Of a stretch of DNA of 35,814 nucleotides, positions 18,112 to 26,510 are shown in pieces (the first letter of the stretch is position 1; every line of letters begins with the position of its first letter). The notes beneath the pieces were generated by a model, which ran no database searches, had not been told where the DNA came from, and was given only the letters and a program-made list of their open reading frames with translations. A program made the translations under genes and the position numbers. This DNA comes from Candidatus Eisenbacteria bacterium (GTDB taxonomy: Bacteria > Eisenbacteria > RBG-16-71-46 > SZUA-252): positions 29,460 through 65,273 of the forward strand of contig VBOZ01000031.1 in the NCBI GenBank assembly GCA_005893305.1, read 5' to 3'.

Positions 18112-20124
18112 GCGCGCGCATACGTCGTCGGGAACGGAGGCATCCTCGCCGCCGGAGATCGCCACGGCGCCCTTCGCGAGCTCTACGCGCCGTCGATCGC
18201 GCCCGAGCATCAACTCCTCCGCCGGCCCGCGCGAATCGGGATCTCAGTCGACGGAGAGACGCACTGGATTTCCGAAGCGTTCGAGTCCCGGTCGGTCGAG
18301 GGGGGCGACGCGCCCATCGTCGGCCTGGCCTTTGTCTCCTCGGAGCTGGAGCTCGAGCTATGGGTCGAGGCTTTCGTCGACATCCCGCTCGGGGTCGTGG
18401 TCCGGCGCGTCCAGGTCACGAACAGCTCCGAACGGTTCCGCGACCTACGACTCCTCTTCCACCATGACCTGAGGCTCGCCGCGGGCGAGCCCCACGAGAC
18501 CGCGTTTCGCGAGGGCTCATCGTGCGGGATCCTCCACCACGCGGCGCGGCGCTTCGTCCTCATCAACATGGAAACGGTCGACGGCCCGGGGGTTCCCCTG
18601 TGGCGAATCGCGTCCCGCGGATCGGACGACGCCCCGGGCGCGGAGGCCATGCCGGAGGGCGGCCGCATCGAAGGCCCGGCCCAGGCCCGCGGCCGCGTCG
18701 ATTCCCTTGTCGGAGCCCCGATCCCCTTGGCGCCCGGCGCCTCGTGCATGGTCACGGTCACGATCGCGACCGGGGAGACGCTGGACGAGGCCCGCGGCCG
18801 CGATGAGGCGTTCCGCCGGCTCGGAATCGCCGGGTCGCTCGCGAGGACGCGCGCGCACTGGAATCTCTGGCTGAGCCAGGGAGCGCGCGACCTTCTCGAT
18901 CTGCCCGAGGACATCGCGACGCTCTACCACCGAAGCCTCGTGCTCCTACGGCTCCACCAGACCCCGGGCGGAGCGATCCTCTCGGGGATCGAGACGGCGC
19001 CCCCCGGCGCGGCGAGGACGGACTATCGCTGGTGCTGGCACCGCGACGCGGCAGTCGCCGCCGACGCGCTCGACAGCGCCGGCTACCATTCGGCCGCACG
19101 ACGCTATTTCGAGTTCACGGCGCGCACCGCCGCCGAGGCGGGCACGCTCCACGCGGTCGTGGATGCCGCGGGCGCTCCGGTCGGGGCCGCGGCCGACCCC
19201 GACGCGCTGGCGCTTCCGCTCTGGGCTCTCGCCCGCCATTTCGAGCGAGGGCGCGACGTCGAGGAAGTAGCGCCTCTTTTCCATGATTTTCTCGTACCCA
19301 CCGCCGAGCGCCTCGTCGGATCGCTCGACGCGGCGACCCAGCTTCCCGCGTCGTACGACCTCTGGGGCGAGCGCCCCGGGTTTCACGCCTCGACCGCGGC
19401 GGCGGTGCGCGGGGGTCTGAGGGGAGCGGCGCGCCTCGCGGCTTCGTTCGGGGACGTTCAGCGCGCGCGCGCCTGGTCGGCGGTGGGGGATCAGGTGGGG
19501 CGCGCCCTGACGCGCGAGCTCTACCGCCCGGAGTGGGGGCGCTTCGCCCGCTCGCTCGTCAGGGAGGGGCGTTCGCTTCGGCCCGACCCGACGATCGACG
19601 CATCGCTCCTTTGGGTCGGACTTCTCGACGGAGTGGAGGCCGAGGATTCCAAGGTTCGTGCCACCGTGGAGGCGACGCGCGGCGCGCTCTGGGTGCGGAC
19701 GGGCGTCGGCGGGATCGCCCGATACGAGCGCGATCCGCTAGGATCGGTGGGAACGGATCTGGCCGAGGTGCCTGGGAACCCATCGATCGCAGCCACGCTA
19801 TGGATGGCGCAGCACTCGATCCGTACGGCGCAGCGGCCTCAGGACCTCGATGCCGCGCGAACGCTCCTCCTCTGGTGCTCGGCGCGCGCGGAAGGATGGG
19901 GGGCGTTGCCCGAGCAGCTCCACCCGTACCGAGGCGAGACGACGTCCGCGTCGCCCTCGATGGCGGCGCACGCGTGGCTCGTCAGCACCGTCGTGGATTA
20001 CGTGGAGCGCCTGCGGGGCCTCAAACGGTGTGGGCACTGCGGCGCGCCCGCGCCCGCCCGCCAGGAGCGACGGATCGATGCGTCCCTGGAGCCGAGCGCT
20101 CCGGGAGTGGTCAGTCGATCGTAG
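18109..20124 (+). CDS. glycoside hydrolase family 15 (glucoamylase/trehalase-type), CTG start
   Basis: 671 residues if begun at CTG 18109. The N-terminal beta-sandwich opens with YVVGNGGILAAGDRHGALRE and LYAP, the characteristic start of bacterial GH15 proteins. A start at the first standard codon (18397) would delete 96 residues of this domain. The (alpha/alpha)6 catalytic domain shows YRWCWHRDAAVAADAL (about 305), SYDLWGERPGFH (general acid region, about 417) and LPEQLHPYRG (catalytic base Glu, about 600). It would hydrolyse alpha-glucosidic bonds of starch/glycogen-like oligosaccharides or trehalose in the cytoplasm; no signal peptide is seen. The last 35 residues contain a lone CGHC pair, like half of a zinc ribbon. 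Confidence 0.86.
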   Translation: MARAYVVGNGGILAAGDRHGALRELYAPSIAPEHQLLRRPARIGISVDGETHWISEAFESRSVEGGDAPIVGLAFVSSELELELWVEAFVDIPLGVVVRRVQVTNSSERFRDLRLLFHHDLRLAAGEPHETAFREGSSCGILHHAARRFVLINMETVDGPGVPLWRIASRGSDDAPGAEAMPEGGRIEGPAQARGRVDSLVGAPIPLAPGASCMVTVTIATGETLDEARGRDEAFRRLGIAGSLARTRAHWNLWLSQGARDLLDLPEDIATLYHRSLVLLRLHQTPGGAILSGIETAPPGAARTDYRWCWHRDAAVAADALDSAGYHSAARRYFEFTARTAAEAGTLHAVVDAAGAPVGAAADPDALALPLWALARHFERGRDVEEVAPLFHDFLVPTAERLVGSLDAATQLPASYDLWGERPGFHASTAAAVRGGLRGAARLAASFGDVQRARAWSAVGDQVGRALTRELYRPEWGRFARSLVREGRSLRPDPTIDASLLWVGLLDGVEAEDSKVRATVEATRGALWVRTGVGGIARYERDPLGSVGTDLAEVPGNPSIAATLWMAQHSIRTAQRPQDLDAARTLLLWCSARAEGWGALPEQLHPYRGETTSASPSMAAHAWLVSTVVDYVERLRGLKRCGHCGAPAPARQERRIDASLEPSAPGVVSRS

Positions 20125-20133
20125 ATGAAGCGC

Positions 20134-21369
20134 TTACTTCCAGGTCTCGTCGCTGACGCGGAGCGATAGCGCGAAGCGGAGGAAGGTTTCGCGCGCGCCC
20201 AGCTCGTCCTGGTTCCCGCGCCTCCCTCCCTCCAAGCTGAAGTCGAAGGAGCCGCCCCTGTCCGGGGTCAAAAGCCCCGAGCCGATCGAGACGGCCCACT
20301 CGTCCACGGGAGCGACCCCGCCGGAGACGTCCGCGGCTCCGGCCCGCGGCAACAAATCCGGCCACTTCAAGAACGTCGCTCCGATGCGAAGCGGTAGCTT
20401 GCCGAAACCGCCTCCCATGGTCGTGGCCGCGCGCTCGAACCCGATCGAATAGCGCTGCAGCGCCCGGAAGTCCACGAGATCGCTCTTCAACGACTCGTCG
20501 TTCCAATTCTGGCGCCGGTACTGCCCCACGACGCGGCCGCGGTCCCCCAAGGCTACGCTGAATCCGGCCACGTAGCCGTCCGGAATCTGGAGCGTTCGGC
20601 CCGTCGTCTTGACCTCCGATCCGGTCGTGCGCTGGCGGTACGTCAACGGAAGCCGCCGCGCGGTCTCATAGACGGCGCCCAGCGCGAATCGCTCGCGGGC
20701 GTACTGGAGTCCGAGCCGCCAGCGACCGAAGCGATCCCAATCCGCTTCCAGCGTGTCGCGAGCCTGCGCGAGCGTGGGGCCGGAGAAGTCACGGCGCCAC
20801 TCCTCGCGATAGCTTCCGCCGACGACGTCGAAATCGACGCCCGCCCGAATTGCGCCCGTTATCGGCCGCGCGAGGGTCACCCGCGCGAAATTGATTCCGC
20901 CGGTCCCCTCGATGCGAAGGCGCGATACGGCGCCGGTGGTCTCCGCCCGGTCGACCTGGAACTGTCCGTCGGTGCCGGCGAGGTAGCTTCCACCCAGAAC
21001 GGTCCCTCCCGGAAGGCGGACGACGAGGCGGATGGAGGGAAACGCGGCCTCATAGGCCGACTCGCTGCCAAAGTCGGTGGTCGAGACGCTCCGCCGCGTC
21101 GACAGCATGGTGGCTTCGATCGAAAGGTAGCGAGCCTCCGCGATCGACGCCGGATTGACCATCGAGAAGGCACTCGGACCGTGCTCCGCCGCCCCGGCGC
21201 CGCCGAGAGCGCGCAGCCGCGCGTTCTCCTCGAGCGAGGGCTCACCGAGCCCCCCGGCGGAGAAGACCGAATTCGCGCGCGCCGGGGGAGCGCCCGACGC
21301 GAGCGCCGACGCGAGGGCGAGGACCGCGAGCGGGAGCACCCGCGTTGAAATTCGGCGGCGCGCGATCAG
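20134..21369 (-). CDS. outer-membrane beta-barrel protein (FadL/PorV-like)
   Basis: About 411 residues. A signal peptide (IARRRISTRVLPLAVLALAS, cleavage near PPARA/NS) is followed by NSVFSAGGLGEP, ALGGAGAAEHGPSAFSMVNP and ASIAEARYLSIEA. This early stretch (glycine-rich turn, then NPA) is typical of FadL/OmpP1 and PorV-type barrels. The rest alternates hydrophobic and polar residues in short strands and ends with an aromatic-rich strand (FLRFALSLRVSDETWK). The start is uncertain. CTG at 21369 overlaps the upstream stop (CTGA) and gives a complete signal peptide. GTG at 21339 would remove the basic n-region. It is coupled to the lipoprotein gene upstream. Confidence 0.8.
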   Translation of the reverse strand: MIARRRISTRVLPLAVLALASALASGAPPARANSVFSAGGLGEPSLEENARLRALGGAGAAEHGPSAFSMVNPASIAEARYLSIEATMLSTRRSVSTTDFGSESAYEAAFPSIRLVVRLPGGTVLGGSYLAGTDGQFQVDRAETTGAVSRLRIEGTGGINFARVTLARPITGAIRAGVDFDVVGGSYREEWRRDFSGPTLAQARDTLEADWDRFGRWRLGLQYARERFALGAVYETARRLPLTYRQRTTGSEVKTTGRTLQIPDGYVAGFSVALGDRGRVVGQYRRQNWNDESLKSDLVDFRALQRYSIGFERAATTMGGGFGKLPLRIGATFLKWPDLLPRAGAADVSGGVAPVDEWAVSIGSGLLTPDRGGSFDFSLEGGRRGNQDELGARETFLRFALSLRVSDETWK

Positions 21370-22613
21370 AACCGACCCGGGGGAGGCGTGGTGGTGCTGA
21401 AGCGAAGAACCGGAGGCCGCGTCGACTCCCGCGATCCGATCAGGAACGAAGGGCTTTCTCCCGGCGTCTGCGCAATCCTGAACACGTCGATCGAGGGGCG
21501 AACCGTCACGTCCCGGATCCGGATCAAGACCCCTTGGTTGGTCGTCGAATCGGCGCCCCATTCCCGGGTCAACACGCGCGGCAAGGGAATCGAGAGCGCG
21601 GTGTCCTGCGCCGTGAGGAACTGCGGCAGGATCAGGTGCGAGACGGGGCTCGCGTCGGTCGTGAGCGCGGCTTGGTCGGTGACCCCTTCCGTCCAGGGCG
21701 CGCGGATTCGATAGATGTCGACCGAGAGGATCGCGGTGTCGGGCATGGCGACGCCGTTGATCGCCGGAGCCGTCCCGGTCACCGGGAGCAGGAATCGAAG
21801 CTCGTTGACCGAGCTTCCGTCCGTGATCGTGGGCACGGGCGCGCGGAGCGCGAGGCCACACTCGAATTCGCCGCCGAAGATCATCGCGGTCTCGGTGCCC
21901 GTCGGGGGCGGGTTCATGGGGCCATGGACGTAGGCGCTCAGTGACATGTGCGTGTCGATGCTGTCGGTCTCGGTGCTGTCCGTACCCGTGTACTGGTAGA
22001 AGATGCGAAAGACCGCGCCGCTCGGGTCGAAGCTACCCACGCTGCCGCTCGACGATCGAGCGAGCGCGAAGCCGGGGGCGAGCGAGGGATCGGCCGCCCA
22101 CGACTGAACCTCGCTGAACCCGCTCGGGCCCAGATTGACCCGCAGCGCGCCGACGAAGTCGAAGTTCGTGGAGCCGAGGGAGGCGCCGAGGACGGGCCCG
22201 GGCCAGGCGACGCTGGAATCCCACGCCACCGAAGTGAGCGAGAGACCCGCGGAGATCGAGCCCGTGCCTCCCCCAAGAATTTGGCGCTGTGGGAGCACGA
22301 AGTGGACCGCGATCGGCGTGAACCCGGTCAGGGTCAGCGCCGGGAGCCTCCACGTCGAGACCTTGAAGAGCGCGAGGGCGTCGAACGATCCGGACTGGCC
22401 GAGCAGGAGGGCCGGTCCGAAGTTCGCGGTATTTCGCGGCAGGTGCGAGTCGCGGTCCGTAAAGCCCACGACGCTGACGGTGGTGCCCAGACCTCCCGGA
22501 CCACGGATCAGCCGCTCGTTCCCCACGATGCGGTCGACTCTGTTCGAGCAGCCGCAAAGGAGTATCGAGGCGGGGAGGATGAGGGCGGCCATGAGGAGAC
22601 GGGTCGGTCGCAC
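21366..22613 (-). CDS. putative lipoprotein of unknown function
   Basis: 415 residues from GTG 22613. The N-terminus is a lipoprotein signal: MRPTRLLMAALILPASILLC, then GCSN, so LCGC is the lipobox and Cys22 would be lipidated. The next residue is Ser, which does not suggest inner-membrane retention, so outer membrane is likely. The rest is secreted-type sequence rich in Ser, Thr, Gly and Pro, with beta-strand periodicity and two similar-looking halves (DIYRIRAPWTEGVTD, RVLTREWGADSTTNQGVLIR, SPSFLIGSRESTRPPVLRFS). The late part resembles DNRLRE-type surface modules, but only weakly. It is coupled to the outer-membrane barrel downstream, which suggests they work together. Confidence 0.72.
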   Translation of the reverse strand: MRPTRLLMAALILPASILLCGCSNRVDRIVGNERLIRGPGGLGTTVSVVGFTDRDSHLPRNTANFGPALLLGQSGSFDALALFKVSTWRLPALTLTGFTPIAVHFVLPQRQILGGGTGSISAGLSLTSVAWDSSVAWPGPVLGASLGSTNFDFVGALRVNLGPSGFSEVQSWAADPSLAPGFALARSSSGSVGSFDPSGAVFRIFYQYTGTDSTETDSIDTHMSLSAYVHGPMNPPPTGTETAMIFGGEFECGLALRAPVPTITDGSSVNELRFLLPVTGTAPAINGVAMPDTAILSVDIYRIRAPWTEGVTDQAALTTDASPVSHLILPQFLTAQDTALSIPLPRVLTREWGADSTTNQGVLIRIRDVTVRPSIDVFRIAQTPGESPSFLIGSRESTRPPVLRFSTTTPPPGRF

Positions 22614-22620
22614 GGGCGGA

Positions 22621-22626
22621 ATGATA
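22621..22626 (-). promoter_or_regulatory. -10 element just before the lipoprotein start
   Basis: TATCAT on the minus strand (five of six consensus bases) ends 7 bases before the GTG at 22613. No good -35 lies 17 bases upstream (TAGCGT) and no Shine-Dalgarno is present. This is a possible leaderless promoter. The remaining divergent gap up to 22754 shows nothing assignable. Confidence 0.4.
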
Positions 22627-22754
22627 ATTCCTTGTGGTTTCGAACGCTACCGGGAAGGTCCATCTCCAAAAACCATGCTGCGCCGCTCCAGTTCCACTCG
22701 CCCGGTGCCGATACTCTGTCCGACTCATCGTCCGTCGCCACAGAGGGTAACGCG

Positions 22755-24671
22755 GTGCGAATCCCGAAACGCAGCGCCCATGCTCGAAGCCCCGCGCCCG
22801 CAACTCCGGGCATGCCCAGCCGCACCGCGCAGATTCGAAGCGCGGCGATCGGGGACGCGAGCGTGGCGCTTCTCCTTTGCGCTTGCGCCGTAACCGCGAC
22901 GTGGAGCCTGGGCGCGCCGTGGATCGGGTTCCTGGCGGCGCCGGTGCTCGCCGCCCTGGCCTTGACGCGCTACCGCGGCCGCCGGGCGGAAATCGAGCGG
23001 ATTCACGCGCTCCAGGCGCAGCTCAGCATCTATCGGGTCGCCGAGATGATGTCCCGGGCCGACACCGAGGAGGAGCTGATCCGCCAGGGACTCGACGAGA
23101 TCGCGAAAGGAACCGGGCTCCCGCACTGGGCGATCTACCTCCACCGCGCGGGACGGGGTGAGTTCGCGGTCGCGGCGACGCGAGGGCTGCCGGAAGGGTC
23201 CGAGGCGGAGCTTCTTCCGGACGCGGTCGGCCCCGACGCCCGCTCACCCGCGAGCCGGGCGGCCTGGCTCGGTGAAATGCAGATCGTGCGGGATCCCGAC
23301 GCCGTACCGGAGTGGCGATTCCCCACGATGACGAACGGCCTTGGCCCTCGGCCGGTCGTGGTTTCGATTCCGCTCGCCGACCAGGGCGACCTTCCGGCCG
23401 TGCTCCAGTGCTTCCTACCGAGCGGGAGCGCGCTCGATTCCGAGCGCGGCGCGCTTCTTCGCTGGATCGGCGCGCAGTTCCTCACAGGATTGAAGCGGCT
23501 TCGACTCGAGCACCGCGATCAGCTCCTCGCCTCCTACATGATGAGCACGGGCGAGATCCTCCTCGGGCTCGATCTCCTGGGCGAGATCACGCACGCGAAC
23601 GCCGCCGCCGAGCGCGCGCTCGGCGCCGCCTCCGGGGCTCTCGTCGGAACCCGGCTCGACCAGCTCGCGGTCCTGACGAGTCCCGAGACGAGCGGCGCCA
23701 CGCTCTTCGATTTGGCCCGGTCGGCGGGCGAGTTCTCGGGCGTGGTCTGGCTCCTCCGCACGGACGGAACCCGCTTCCCCGCCGAGGTACGTCTCTCGGC
23801 CGCGTTCGACCGGCGAAACGCGCTCAAGGCGATGGTCCTCGTGGGGCGGGACGTCACCGATCGGCACGAGCAGGAACGCGAGCTTCGCGGCCGCACGGAG
23901 GAGCTCGCGCTCGTGAACCGGAAGCTCCAAGGGGTCAATCGGGAGCTGGAGGAGGCGCAACAGCTGCAGAACGACTACCTCGCGAACACCTCGCACGAGC
24001 TCCGCACTCCTCTGAACGCGGTGATCGGATTCGCGACGCTCCTGGAGCAGGGCGTACACAAGACCCCGGAGGAAGGTCGTGAGTTCGCGCGCTCGATTCG
24101 GGAAGCGGCCGAGCACCTCCTCGGGGTCATCAACGACCTCCTCGATCTGGCCAAGGTCGCGGCCGGACGCTTCGAGCTTCGGCTGATCGCCGGGGACCTC
24201 CGTCCGGCTGTTCAGTCCGCGCTGGAGGCCGTTCGGCCCCTGGCGGCGCAAAAGGGGCTCAACCTCTTGGTGGACATTCCCATAGAGCCCCTCGACGTGA
24301 CCCTGGACCCTGCCCGGTTGCGCCAAGTATTGCTGAACTTGCTTGGGAACGCGGTCAAGTTTACCGAAAAGGGAGAGGTGAGGATCCGGGCCTGGCGCGA
24401 TGAGGCAACCGAAGAGGCGCGCGTCCTGATCGAGGATACCGGGATCGGAATCGCTCCCGAGCACCGGTCGAGGCTCTTCAGGAAATTCAGCCAAGTCGAC
24501 TCGTCGTACAGGCGACGGCACTCCGGCACCGGTCTCGGACTCGTGATCACGCAGGCACTGCTGAAGAATATGGGCGGCACGATCAGCGTGGAGAGCGAGG
24601 GAATAGACCAAGGGACGCGGGTGACACTGGCCTTTCCGGCCCTGATCGGTTCCCGCGATGAAGTTCCATGA
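22755..24671 (+). CDS. membrane sensor histidine kinase (GAF-like, PAS, HisKA, HATPase)
   Basis: 638 residues from GTG 22755, chosen because CAGAGGG lies about eight bases upstream; ATG 22812 would give 619 and lacks a ribosome site. Two hydrophobic helices (about residues 35-75) are followed by a GAF-like domain (about 90-240), a PAS domain (about 250-380) and a short coiled coil. The phospho-acceptor helix has NTSHELRTPLNAVIGFATLL, with His in the H-box. The ATP-binding domain has NLLGNAVKFTEKGEV (N-box), DTGIGIAPEHRSRLF (G1), FRKFSQVDSS (F-box) and GTGLGLVITQALLKNMGG (G2). Its stop overlaps the ribosome site of the next gene, a response regulator, giving a three-gene signalling operon. Confidence 0.92.
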   Translation: MRIPKRSAHARSPAPATPGMPSRTAQIRSAAIGDASVALLLCACAVTATWSLGAPWIGFLAAPVLAALALTRYRGRRAEIERIHALQAQLSIYRVAEMMSRADTEEELIRQGLDEIAKGTGLPHWAIYLHRAGRGEFAVAATRGLPEGSEAELLPDAVGPDARSPASRAAWLGEMQIVRDPDAVPEWRFPTMTNGLGPRPVVVSIPLADQGDLPAVLQCFLPSGSALDSERGALLRWIGAQFLTGLKRLRLEHRDQLLASYMMSTGEILLGLDLLGEITHANAAAERALGAASGALVGTRLDQLAVLTSPETSGATLFDLARSAGEFSGVVWLLRTDGTRFPAEVRLSAAFDRRNALKAMVLVGRDVTDRHEQERELRGRTEELALVNRKLQGVNRELEEAQQLQNDYLANTSHELRTPLNAVIGFATLLEQGVHKTPEEGREFARSIREAAEHLLGVINDLLDLAKVAAGRFELRLIAGDLRPAVQSALEAVRPLAAQKGLNLLVDIPIEPLDVTLDPARLRQVLLNLLGNAVKFTEKGEVRIRAWRDEATEEARVLIEDTGIGIAPEHRSRLFRKFSQVDSSYRRRHSGTGLGLVITQALLKNMGGTISVESEGIDQGTRVTLAFPALIGSRDEVP

Positions 24672-24678
24672 GGAGCCT

Positions 24679-25107
24679 ATGGCGACACGCATCCTGGTAG
24701 TGGAAGACGATCCGATGAACGCGAAGCTCTTCCAGCTCATCCTCACCCGGGCGGCGCAGTTCGAGGTGGAGGTGACGGAGGATCCCGCGCACGTCGTCGC
24801 CCAAGCGCGGTCGGGAGGGGCGGACCTGATCATCATGGACGTGTCGCTCTCGAACAGCCTCTGGGACGGGGTTCCCGTCGACGGTCTGGAGATCTGCAGG
24901 CGGCTGAAGAGCGATCCCGAGACGAAGCGCGTGCCAATCTTGTTGGCGACCGCGCACGCCATGAAGGGCTCGCGGGAACGATTTCTTAAAGATTCCGGAG
25001 CCGATGACTACATTTCCAAACCGATCGTGAGCGCCGACGAGCTGATCAGCCGGATCCGCGCGCTGCTCGAGAAGGGGGCAAATGCCACACCACCTGCTCC
25101 TCGTTGA
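24679..25107 (+). CDS. single-domain response regulator
   Basis: 142 residues, only a receiver domain. ILVVEDDPMNAKLFQLIL carries the acidic pair; LIIMDVSLSN has the phospho-accepting Asp. LLATAHA gives the conserved Thr switch and DYISKPI the Lys. There is no output domain, so it would act by phosphotransfer or protein contact (CheY/DivK-like). The sequence after the phospho-Asp carries a few extra residues (SNSLWDGVPVDG) compared with ordinary receivers. ATG 24679 is preceded by GAGGAG, which overlaps the kinase stop. Its 3' end overlaps the next gene by 26 bases. Confidence 0.9.
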   Translation: MATRILVVEDDPMNAKLFQLILTRAAQFEVEVTEDPAHVVAQARSGGADLIIMDVSLSNSLWDGVPVDGLEICRRLKSDPETKRVPILLATAHAMKGSRERFLKDSGADDYISKPIVSADELISRIRALLEKGANATPPAPR

Positions 25108-25906
25108 CGACGAGGCTCATAATCGGAAGCTCCTGCGCATGGTCCTGCGTCAGGGCGAATACGAATTTCTCGAGGCCGAGAACGGAAATCAGGCGCTCGA
25201 GATTCTCGAGAAGCAGAAGATCGATCTCATCCTCCTCGACCTGATGATGCCGTCGCCGAACGGGTTCGATGTCCTCCTGGCGGTCAAGAAGAACGATCGG
25301 CTTCGGGACATTCCCGTGCTCGTGGCCAGCGCGTCGACCGCGCCCGACGACATCGAGCGGAGCCTGACGCTCGGAGCGGCGGACTACTTCATGAAGCCGC
25401 TCACCGAGTGGGACATTCGCTTCCAGCTCCCGATCAAGGTTCGGAACGCGCTCGCCGTCAATCAGGCCTCCGAGGAGCGTCTCCGCGCGGAGCGGATGAA
25501 GGCGGTCTCGGCCATGGCGGTCGCCTTGAACCACGAGATCAACAATCCCCTGCAAGTGATCCAGGGCAACGCCCAGCTCCTATTCGTCCACCCCGGCCTG
25601 CCGCCCGAGACCCGGGACAAAGTCGCTCGCATCCGGGCGGCGACGGAGACGATCGCTGGGCTCACGCACCGGATCGCGGCGCTCCGCGACATCGTGACGG
25701 TCGAATATCCAGCCGGGAACAAGACGACGGTTCCGATGGTCAACTTCAAGGCGTCGCCCGATGGCGGGGCGGCGAAAGGGCAGGAGGCGGGGAAGGGCCA
25801 AGCAGGGATCGGCGGCGGGCCGGCCAAGGGTGCGCCCGAGGCGAAGGGCCCCGAGACGAATCCGGCCGTCAAATCCCCAGAGTCGGGTAGATCCAGTCCA
25901 GAATGA
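25082..25906 (+). CDS. receiver plus HisKA-type DHp protein lacking an ATPase domain
   Basis: 274 residues. The receiver (about 1-125) has LLLVDDEAHNRKLLRMVL, ILLDLMMPSPNGFDVLL with the phospho-Asp, ASASTAP and DYFMKPL. A helical segment leads to a DHp domain (about 140-212) with the H-box ALNHEINNPLQVIQGNAQLL and the expected second helix (RDKVARIRAATETIAGLTHR). No N-, G1- or G2-box follows. Instead there is a short TVEYPAGNKTTVPMVNF segment and a 45-residue Gly/Ala/Lys/Pro-rich tail. The protein could receive and pass phosphate but could not autophosphorylate alone. It is third in the operon and convergent with the next gene (38-base overlap). Confidence 0.85.
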   Translation: MPHHLLLVDDEAHNRKLLRMVLRQGEYEFLEAENGNQALEILEKQKIDLILLDLMMPSPNGFDVLLAVKKNDRLRDIPVLVASASTAPDDIERSLTLGAADYFMKPLTEWDIRFQLPIKVRNALAVNQASEERLRAERMKAVSAMAVALNHEINNPLQVIQGNAQLLFVHPGLPPETRDKVARIRAATETIAGLTHRIAALRDIVTVEYPAGNKTTVPMVNFKASPDGGAAKGQEAGKGQAGIGGGPAKGAPEAKGPETNPAVKSPESGRSSPE

Positions 25907-26510
25907 GGAAGTTCAGCCGCCCGATGAGGAGCGCCACGCGCCCCATCACCGTGAACCCGAACGCGGCGCCGAAGGAGATCATGAGGAACCAGATTCCGAG
26001 ACGCGAGATTCGCCTCGTGATCGGTCCCTGCTCCCTCGAGAAGAAGAAGTAGACCAGGACGCTGAAGACCCCCAAAACGTAGACGAGCGAGAAGAACGTC
26101 GCCCGGTCGAGGCTCGAGAGGGGCAGGATGGCTCGGGCTAGCTGCGGCAGCACCTCCCCGTGGATCTTCCTCGTGAAATCCAGCCCGATGTAGTACGCCA
26201 CGTAGATCGCGAGCGCGTACCGCGAGACCCACCCGATCTTCGGCGCGTACCTCATGTAGAGGAGGACGCCCAGCAGCCCGGGAACCACCAGGTCCCAGTT
26301 CTGGCCGAAATCCTCCCGCATCGGCGCGAAGAGGTTTGGCAGAAGCGTTTGGTTCAGAACGATCCCGACGTAGTAGCCGAGCGAGACGCCGGCGAAGAGG
26401 CTCTCCGCGAAACGGAAGAAGGGGTTGTCCTTGTAGAGGAACGTGAGGCACGCGATCGTCAGGAACGCCGCGATCCAGACGCCGATCTCGGGAGGGTGCA
26501 TTCCGCTCAC
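25869..26510 (-). CDS. polytopic membrane protein of unknown function (operon gene 4)
   Basis: 213 residues from GTG 26510, which overlaps the upstream stop (GTGA); an ATG at 26501 is an alternative. About six hydrophobic helices are visible, beginning IGVWIAAFLTIACLTFLYKD, then the FFRFAESLFAGVSLGYYVGI segment, a re-entrant-like LVVPGLLGVLLYMRYAPKIG, and a C-terminal LIGRLNFLILDWIYP. The acidic/aromatic loop DNPFFRFAE between helices one and two looks conserved-type. I do not recognise a named family. It is the last member of the four-gene membrane operon. Confidence 0.68.
   Translation of the reverse strand: MSGMHPPEIGVWIAAFLTIACLTFLYKDNPFFRFAESLFAGVSLGYYVGIVLNQTLLPNLFAPMREDFGQNWDLVVPGLLGVLLYMRYAPKIGWVSRYALAIYVAYYIGLDFTRKIHGEVLPQLARAILPLSSLDRATFFSLVYVLGVFSVLVYFFFSREQGPITRRISRLGIWFLMISFGAAFGFTVMGRVALLIGRLNFLILDWIYPTLGI

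Noticed and set aside
21948-22754. Upstream extension of the histidine kinase frame to 907 residues
   Set aside because: It runs antisense through the lipoprotein gene, whose lipobox and signal peptide are clear.
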